DNA from: Candidatus Aenigmatarchaeota archaeon
GTDB lineage: Archaea; Aenigmatarchaeota; Aenigmatarchaeia; GW2011-AR5
Length of the DNA: 9,463 nt
Direction: 5' to 3'
Assembly: GCA_016202845.1 (NCBI GenBank)
Contig: JACQNW010000105.1
Location: 1-9,463, forward strand
Part shown: positions 5,561 through 9,463 of the stretch, one piece after another
Layout of the letters: every line of letters starts with the position of its first letter
How positions within the stretch are numbered: position 1 is the stretch's first letter
Notes under the pieces: generated by a model
The model's database searches: none
What the model was told of the DNA's origin: nothing
The model's input: the letters and a program-made list of their open reading frames with translations, nothing else
Program-made: the position numbers and the translations under genes

Positions 5561-6280
5561 TTAATCTTCTTCTGTGTGTATTGGAACCTTTATATGTGTT
5601 GGTGTTTTAGCATCGTTAACTGGAGTCTGTTCTTCTTCCTTCTTGGTTTTTCTTTCAGGTCTTTGCTTGAGATCCAGGGTTCTTCCCGGGCTTCTTTTCA
5701 CGGCCTTCTTTTCAACAGTGGACGGGTTTATGGTTCCTGACAATACTTCTGTTTTTCTGATCTCGATATTTCCTATAGGATAAGCCTTGCTGCACTGCCT
5801 TCTTACCATCTGCTGTAGTTCGCCCTTGATTATCATGAACATGAGGTCTTCGCAGTCTGTTTCTTTTGCGACTTCTGCGACAAATTCCTTGCACATCTTT
5901 CGTGCAGCGTCCTTCTTAGAAGTGCCCACTCTTTTGATCAGTATAAGCAGCGTCTTTATCCTTAGCTTTACCCCGTCTTTTGTCGTTACGTCCTGTATGC
6001 AGTCCACTCTTCTGATGTATCTCTGGACCATCCTGTAGATTCTTTCCCTCATCACGTCGTGGCCGACAAGCTTTGTGTTTGCTTTTGAACCTTCTACAGA
6101 TTCAACCTGGACCTTTAGTTTTACATAGAATTTGGCAAAATCCTCTGAAATCTCCGGCAGGCTTACAAAAAGTGTTCTGCCCACTAGCTGTTTTGGATCT
6201 GCCGCCAATGTTTCTGCAATAACAGGAGCTCCGAACATTTTCGGAGCCGTGATTTCATACCATTGTTTTTTTACTGCCAT
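5561..6280 (-). CDS. rps3ae: Small-subunit ribosomal protein S3Ae (eS1), 239 aa
   Basis: This is a structural protein of the archaeal/eukaryotic 30S/40S subunit, located near the mRNA exit channel. Family features in order are the N-terminal KKQWYEITAPKMFG (4-17), GRTLFVSLPE (34-43), the helix-rich GHDVMRERIYRMVQRYIRR (73-91), the basic strand KDGVKLRIKTLLI, and the C-terminal AYPIGNIEIRKTEVL (166-180). A Lys/Arg-rich tail from about 190 ends in the acidic HTEED, making the protein somewhat longer than typical archaeal forms. The start follows the two-hairpin leader by nine bases. No GGTGA site is visible, so initiation may depend on the leader. The leader is shared with the Nfo-like gene, and a third copy of the structure lies further upstream. 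It is transcribed toward the 105-aa gene. Confidence 0.95.
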   Translation of the reverse strand: MAVKKQWYEITAPKMFGAPVIAETLAADPKQLVGRTLFVSLPEISEDFAKFYVKLKVQVESVEGSKANTKLVGHDVMRERIYRMVQRYIRRVDCIQDVTTKDGVKLRIKTLLILIKRVGTSKKDAARKMCKEFVAEVAKETDCEDLMFMIIKGELQQMVRRQCSKAYPIGNIEIRKTEVLSGTINPSTVEKKAVKRSPGRTLDLKQRPERKTKKEEEQTPVNDAKTPTHIKVPIHTEED

Positions 6281-6370
6281 AGTAAATGCCTTTCTTACGA
6301 AGAAAGGTCTTTACAAAACTCCAAAGAAATGGAGGTCATAAAGACTTATCTTCTGATATTATTTGAATAA
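6281..6370 (-). promoter_or_regulatory. Structured promoter/5' leader, copy B, upstream of S3Ae
   Basis: Read on the minus strand, hairpin 1 runs from 6345 to 6307. A 10-bp helix starts GTCTTTATGA, followed by a 1x2 internal loop, a CTCCA/TGGAG helix and the loop TTTCTT. Hairpin 2 (6306-6290) is CTTTCTT-CGT-AAGAAAG, identical to copy A. Nine bases then lead to ATG 6280. Against copy A the 63 bases before ATG align without gaps, 52 identical by hand count. The similarity continues upstream through an AT-rich box (TTATTCAAATAATATC, 6370-6355), the likely core promoter. All stem differences between the copies preserve pairing in this orientation. Confidence 0.7.
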
Positions 6371-6441
6371 GGTCTTTACAATACTCCAGGGAGAACAGAC
6401 GCCATTAGGCATCATACACTTTTGGAGATCACAAAGACCTT
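6369..6441 (-). repeat. Variant copy C of the leader hairpin, with an expanded loop
   Basis: On the minus strand, AAGGTCTTTGTGA (6441-6429) pairs with TTGTAAAGACCTT (6381-6369) over 13 bp, including G-U pairs. The 1x2 internal loop and CTCCA/TGGAG helix seen in copies A and B follow. The 6-base loop is replaced by 34 bases (6422-6389), which contain their own hairpin, GATGCC-TAAT-GGCGTC (6413-6398). Hairpin 2 is absent. It lies 23 bases upstream of copy B and could be in the S3Ae transcript if a TATA-like TTTTAAGT (about 6473-6466, minus) is used. A separate small RNA is also possible. Confidence 0.6.
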
Positions 6442-6479
6442 AGTCTCTGAATATTACTCACTTTACTTAAAACTGAACA

Positions 6480-6487
6480 TTTAAAAA
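6480..6487 (+). promoter_or_regulatory. TATA box for the 166-aa gene, leaderless start
   Basis: TTTAAAAA is centred about 27 bases before ATG 6511, placing transcription start at the start codon itself. No ribosome binding site is visible, which agrees with a leaderless mRNA. Read on the other strand, the same AT box could also serve S3Ae. Confidence 0.55.
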
Positions 6488-6510
6488 GCTAAAAAATACA
6501 CTAAGAACCT

Positions 6511-7011
6511 ATGCATGAAGATGCAGTTTGCCTATATGATTCAGTAAAAACACAGCGCTATTTCATGGGTTTTCAGGCCGAAGTTTTTGACGAGTTCATT
6601 GATAGATCAACAGAGCCTGAGTTGGAATATGTTGCAGGCGTTCTTTCACAACGGATAACAAATGATTCATATGCGTCTTCAGGGGGAACGGGAGAGGTGC
6701 TTGCAGATTTTGCATTCATGGAAAGGCTTCTCAAAAGAAGGCAAATAAAAGATACCACGAGAGCGCTCAAAGCTGTTTATCGTATGTTTGATGATTATTG
6801 CAAGCCTGAAACAAAGCAGGTTTATGCTCTCGGACAATGGCTTCAAAACATAGTTCACTATGTATTCGCGCTAGAGCTTCAAAGCAATTTTGATATTTCT
6901 TATTTGGAAAGGGCTGTAAAAAGGGCGCGCGAAGACGGGCACGAAGACATGGCCGGCTATTGGGAAAGACTTGCGCAACAAATCTCAAGGCAATCATCAA
7001 TAGCAGGCTGA
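6511..7011 (+). CDS. Uncharacterised 166-aa helical protein
   Basis: The family was not recognised. The chain (MHEDAVCLYDSVKTQRYFMG...) is predicted by eye to be mostly helical and soluble, with amphipathic segments such as FMERLLKRRQIKDTTRALKA and SYLERAVKRAREDGHEDMA, and a Gly/Ser-rich turn (SYASSGGTGE) after about residue 50. There is no signal peptide or zinc cluster. The start is supported by a TATA box about 27 bases upstream and no competing in-frame ATG with a better site. The DNA ligase gene follows in the same direction after 45 bases but has its own TATA-like element, so the two may be transcribed separately. Proximity to the ligase is the only functional hint. Confidence 0.7.
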   Translation: MHEDAVCLYDSVKTQRYFMGFQAEVFDEFIDRSTEPELEYVAGVLSQRITNDSYASSGGTGEVLADFAFMERLLKRRQIKDTTRALKAVYRMFDDYCKPETKQVYALGQWLQNIVHYVFALELQSNFDISYLERAVKRAREDGHEDMAGYWERLAQQISRQSSIAG

Positions 7012-7029
7012 AGGCCAAAAAAAGCCAGA

Positions 7030-7035
7030 TTAAAA
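7030..7035 (+). promoter_or_regulatory. TATA-like element for the DNA ligase gene
   Basis: TTAAAA lies about 25-27 bases before ATG 7057 and no ribosome binding site precedes that codon, fitting a leaderless transcript. The element is short, so read-through from the 166-aa gene is also possible. Confidence 0.4.
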
Positions 7036-7056
7036 CTCGCAAAACAATTTTATCAC

Positions 7057-8700
7057 ATGCAATATTCTAAGCTGGCTGATTTGTATGAAAAGCTTGAAAG
7101 CACTGCTAAGAAGCTGGAAAAAAGGGACGTGCTTGCAGAATTTTATAAAAAATCCGACAGTAGCATAGGCAAAGTCGTGATGATGTCAACAGGCTCTGTT
7201 TTTCCTGCAGGCTCGCTTGATCTGGGCTTAGCGAGAGGTCTGATGAAAAAAATAATAGCAAAATCATCCGGGTCTTCATTGGACGCAGTAAACAAAACAT
7301 TCAAGGAAACAGGCGATCTTGGTTTGACAGCTGAACATTTAATGCAAAAAAAGAAGCAGGTTTCTCTTGGCAGCCATGTGCTTACAGTTGAAAAAGTTTT
7401 TAGCAATCTCAAGGAATTGCCAAATCTGACTGGGAAAGGGTCTCAGGAACGAAAGGTTGATCTTGTGGTAGAACTGCTTTCTCACGCCTCTCCAAAGGAG
7501 GCTCGCTATATAGTAAGGACTGTTATTGGAGGCATGCGCATTGGCGTGGCCGAAGGCATAGTCAGGGATGCAATAGCCTTGGCTTTTGAAAAAGAGCCTA
7601 AGGAAGTAGAGCACGCTTTTAATGTTCTAGGCGACTTTGGACTTGTGGCTGAAATGGCTCAGAAGGGGGATTTGAAGGCGGATGCAAAATTATTCCAGCC
7701 GATAAGGGTCATGCTTGCAGAAAGTGCTGCAGATTTGAAAGAAGCTATGGAAGCTTTCAAAGAGCCTTTGGTTCAGACTAAATATGATGGTTTTCGCGTG
7801 CAATGTCACAAGGACGGCAATAAAGTCAGGGTATTTTCTAGGCGATTGGACGAGGTTACACATCAGTTTCCTGATATAGAACAGATGGTAAAGGCAAATG
7901 TCAATGCAAAGCAGTGCATAATAGAGGGAGAGGTTATTGCTGTTGATTCTAAAGGAAACCCGCAGCCTTTCCAGTCGTTATCAAGGCGCATACAAAGAAA
8001 GCATGATATTGATAAGATGGTCAGGGATATACAGGTTCAGGTAAACTTGTTTGATGTAATCTACCTTAATGGAAAATCTCTAATGAACAATCCATTGAAA
8101 GAAAGGTGGCAAGAGCTGAAAAAAATAATAAAAGAAAACAAAAGTTTCTGTTTTGCAGACACCATAGAAACCAATGACTATGAAAAAGCAGAAAAATTCT
8201 ATCAGAATTCTTTGAAAATGGGTCAGGAAGGCGTAATGGTGAAAAATCTTTCTGCATCTTACCAGCCTGGAAAAAGGGTTGGCTTCTGGCTGAAAATAAA
8301 GCCCATAATGGAGCCCCTGGATCTTGTTGTTGTTGGTGCCGAATGGGGTGAAGGAAAAAGAGCGAAATGGCTGTCATCCATGATTCTTGCTGCAAGATCA
8401 GGAAGTGAATTATTGGAGACAGGCCGGATGGCTTCAGGATTTACAGAAGATCAGCTGGAGCAGCTGACAAAAAAGCTAAAGCCTTTGATAATAGAAGAGA
8501 AGGAAAAAATAGCCAGGATAAGGCCAGAGATTGTTATAGAAATTGGCTATGAAGAAATACAGCGGTCGCCAAAATACCCTTCAGGATTTGCCCTTAGATT
8601 TCCAAGATTATTGCGTCTAAGGGATGATAAATCCCCGAAAGACGCGAACACAGTAAAGGACATAGAAAAGCTTTTTGCAATGCAAAAGAAGAGGAAATGA
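7057..8700 (+). CDS. lig: ATP-dependent DNA ligase, archaeal replicative type (547 aa)
   Basis: This enzyme seals nicks by adenylating its own lysine, transferring AMP to the 5' phosphate and closing the phosphodiester bond. It joins Okazaki fragments and finishes repair. The N-terminal DNA-binding domain (about 1-220) contains the family segment VIGGMRIGVAEG (156-167). The nucleotidyltransferase core follows: motif I KYDGFR with catalytic K242, motif III FSRRLDEVT (260-268), motif IIIa LFDVIYLNG (331-339), motif IV EGVMVKN (391-397) and motif V WLKIKP (411-416). The OB-fold domain (about 425-547) ends with motif VI-like RFPRLLRLRDDK (514-525). The length and all motifs are normal for archaeal ligases, with no sign of damage. 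The start is leaderless, with TATA-like TTAAAA at about -26. The gene is followed by the vapBC promoter. Confidence 0.97.
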   Translation: MQYSKLADLYEKLESTAKKLEKRDVLAEFYKKSDSSIGKVVMMSTGSVFPAGSLDLGLARGLMKKIIAKSSGSSLDAVNKTFKETGDLGLTAEHLMQKKKQVSLGSHVLTVEKVFSNLKELPNLTGKGSQERKVDLVVELLSHASPKEARYIVRTVIGGMRIGVAEGIVRDAIALAFEKEPKEVEHAFNVLGDFGLVAEMAQKGDLKADAKLFQPIRVMLAESAADLKEAMEAFKEPLVQTKYDGFRVQCHKDGNKVRVFSRRLDEVTHQFPDIEQMVKANVNAKQCIIEGEVIAVDSKGNPQPFQSLSRRIQRKHDIDKMVRDIQVQVNLFDVIYLNGKSLMNNPLKERWQELKKIIKENKSFCFADTIETNDYEKAEKFYQNSLKMGQEGVMVKNLSASYQPGKRVGFWLKIKPIMEPLDLVVVGAEWGEGKRAKWLSSMILAARSGSELLETGRMASGFTEDQLEQLTKKLKPLIIEEKEKIARIRPEIVIEIGYEEIQRSPKYPSGFALRFPRLLRLRDDKSPKDANTVKDIEKLFAMQKKRK

Positions 8701-8769
8701 ATTACGGAAGATTGCTATGCCTATCCTTCTTGGCTCGCTATGCAAATATAAGACATTATAATAATAATT

Positions 8770-8789
8770 ACTACTAAGTAGTATATAAA
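8770..8789 (+). promoter_or_regulatory. vapBC promoter: palindromic operator abutting a TATA box
   Basis: ACTACTAAGTAGT (8770-8782) is a perfect palindrome around a central A, and its last base is the first base of the TATA box TATATAAA (8782-8789). The palindrome therefore covers the BRE position. VapB antitoxins usually repress their own operon, so this is a strong operator candidate. The box would start transcription near 8811. A second box, TTTAAA (8803-8808), would start it near 8832. Confidence 0.5.
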
Positions 8790-8831
8790 GCTTAATTAGA
8801 CTTTAAATGTATGTTCAAACATAAACATAGT

Positions 8832-9116
8832 ATGGCTGTGAAAACTATTACGGTTACAGAAAATGCTTATGAAAGCATAAAACGGATGAAAAGAGAAAGC
8901 GAAAGCTTCAGCGACTTATTTGTCAGGCTATCTTCTGAAAAGAAATCAACAGGACGTTCAATTGTAGGGCTTTTGAAAGGCGCTGACACGGAAAAGCTTT
9001 TGAAAGCATCGGAAGACGTTAGAAAAAGGTTTGACAAAGACATGGAGGAGAGAAAACGTGTACTTGCTAGACAGTTCGGTCGCAATAGAAATGATGACAG
9101 AAGGAAAAAGGCTTGA
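8832..9116 (+). CDS. vapB: VapB-type antitoxin (DUF217-like), 94 aa
   Basis: The N-terminus MAVKTITVTENAYESIKRMK, followed by ESESFSDLFVRL, is the archaeal VapB/DUF217 pattern: a ribbon-helix-helix-like or AbrB-like DNA-binding start, then a helix. The middle (RSIVGLLKGADTEKLLKASE) and the charged helix (VRKRFDKDMEERKRV) would bind the toxin. In this family the protein neutralises VapC and represses the operon. The start at 8832 matches family N-termini; an in-frame ATG at 8811 would add MFKHKHS and sits at the predicted transcription start, so it cannot be excluded. The last 59 bases overlap vapC in another frame, producing a basic tail (GRNRNDDRRKKA) that may simply reflect that overlap. 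Confidence 0.8.
   Translation: MAVKTITVTENAYESIKRMKRESESFSDLFVRLSSEKKSTGRSIVGLLKGADTEKLLKASEDVRKRFDKDMEERKRVLARQFGRNRNDDRRKKA
9043..9050 (+). promoter_or_regulatory. Ribosome binding site for vapC inside vapB
   Basis: GGAGGAG lies about eight bases before a GTG at 9058. It decides the toxin start: the in-frame ATG at 9031 lies upstream of this site and would add nine residues (MTKTWRREN) ahead of the PIN core. Confidence 0.65.
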
Positions 9117-9426
9117 CATAGCATTGTCATTTATAGGCGATGAGGAGATTGCAATATCGCCTTTTACTGCGCATGAAATACTGTTTGGGTTGTCAGATGA
9201 AGATGAATCATCAAAAAAATTTGTTAACGGAATAAATATGATAAATTATGATAAAGCCTGTGCAGAAGAAAGCGCGACAATTGACAAATATCTTACAAAA
9301 TCCGGCAACAAAATTGGAATCTTTGATATGTTTATTGCTTCTATAGCAATCGCAAACAAAATGAAGCTAGTGACTTTTGACAACGATTTTTCTAGAGTAA
9401 AAGGATTGGACGTGAAGATTTTATGA
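9058..9426 (+). CDS. vapC: VapC toxin, PIN-domain ribonuclease (122 aa)
   Basis: PIN-domain toxins are Mg-dependent RNases that cut tRNA or rRNA when freed from VapB. The acidic residues are in place: D5 in YLLDSSVAIE, E40 in TAHEILFG, D90 in IFDMFIAS, and D108/D110 in TFDNDF. The final segment VKGLDVKIL is typical of the family. The length (122 aa) is normal and the reading frame is intact, so the toxin should be active. Initiation is at GTG 9058, supported by GGAGG eight bases upstream. The gene overlaps vapB by 59 bases, so the two are co-transcribed and translationally coupled. The D5 catalytic motif is encoded within the overlap, which ties its sequence to the antitoxin tail. The gene ends 37 bases before the window edge, with nothing recognisable after it. 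Confidence 0.9.
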   Translation: MYLLDSSVAIEMMTEGKRLDIALSFIGDEEIAISPFTAHEILFGLSDEDESSKKFVNGINMINYDKACAEESATIDKYLTKSGNKIGIFDMFIASIAIANKMKLVTFDNDFSRVKGLDVKIL

Positions 9427-9463
9427 AAATAACAAAAATATTCCATTCTTGTGTGTTAATAGA

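Noticed and set aside
5787..6038. Plus-strand open frame of 83 codons
   Set aside because: It is a shadow of the S3Ae gene on the opposite strand.
189..6345. Terminal inverted repeats of a transposon or integrative element
   Set aside because: No transposase or integrase lies between them, the block contains a ribosomal protein gene, and the repeats keep an exact distance to start codons and G-U-tolerant stems. A regulatory RNA explains this better.
6307..6441. Short CRISPR-like array formed by the repeated hairpins
   Set aside because: There are only two adjacent copies, with unequal lengths and different loops, no uniform spacers and no cas genes.
8066..8395. Minus-strand open frame of 109 codons
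   Set aside because: It lies wholly antisense to the catalytic part of the DNA ligase and has no recognisable protein features.
9031..9057. ATG 9031 as the vapC start
   Set aside because: It would add nine residues before the PIN core and lies upstream of the GGAGGAG site, which is positioned for GTG 9058.

Overview
The window comes from an archaeon, most likely a small-genome (DPANN-type) lineage. The archaeal signs are a eukaryote-like ribosomal protein S3Ae (eS1), a replicative-type ATP-dependent DNA ligase, TATA-box promoters with several leaderless start codons, and GGTGA-type ribosome binding sites complementary to the archaeal 16S end. The phylum is inference; the domain is well supported.

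Layout. Positions 1-108 hold the possible tail of an incoming gene. Positions 160-251 are a structured promoter/leader driving a 562-residue Nfo-like TIM-barrel protein (252-1940). A secreted HExxH metallopeptidase (1985-2824, minus) converges on it. A divergent promoter region then leads to a two-gene unit: a nucleotidyltransferase fused to two HEPN-like domains (2949-4232) and an 89-residue unknown (4245-4514). A second small unit encodes a secreted 83-residue protein and a two-helix membrane protein (4607-5064). After a hairpin-rich gap come a 105-residue unknown (5231-5548) and, convergent with it, S3Ae (5561-6280, minus). Upstream of S3Ae lies a second copy of the 160-251 leader plus a third, variant copy. 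Next are a leaderless unknown (6511-7011), the DNA ligase (7057-8700) and a VapBC toxin-antitoxin pair (8832-9426) at the right edge.

The most notable signal is the duplicated leader. The 63 bases before the start codon of the Nfo-like gene and of S3Ae align without a gap (52 of 63 identical by hand), at exactly the same distance from ATG. Both fold into the same two hairpins. Stem differences are transitions that keep pairing only in the mRNA sense, so selection appears to act on RNA. A third copy keeps the stem and its 1x2 internal loop but replaces the 6-base loop with 34 bases. This looks like an undescribed cis-regulatory RNA family linking a ribosomal protein gene with a DNA-repair-like enzyme.

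Several proteins also have unusual architecture: a metallopeptidase with a degenerate second copy of its own domain, a nucleotidyltransferase with one intact and one decayed HEPN unit, and an Nfo-like barrel interrupted by about 200 residues. No rRNA, tRNA, CRISPR array, transposase or replication origin was recognised.
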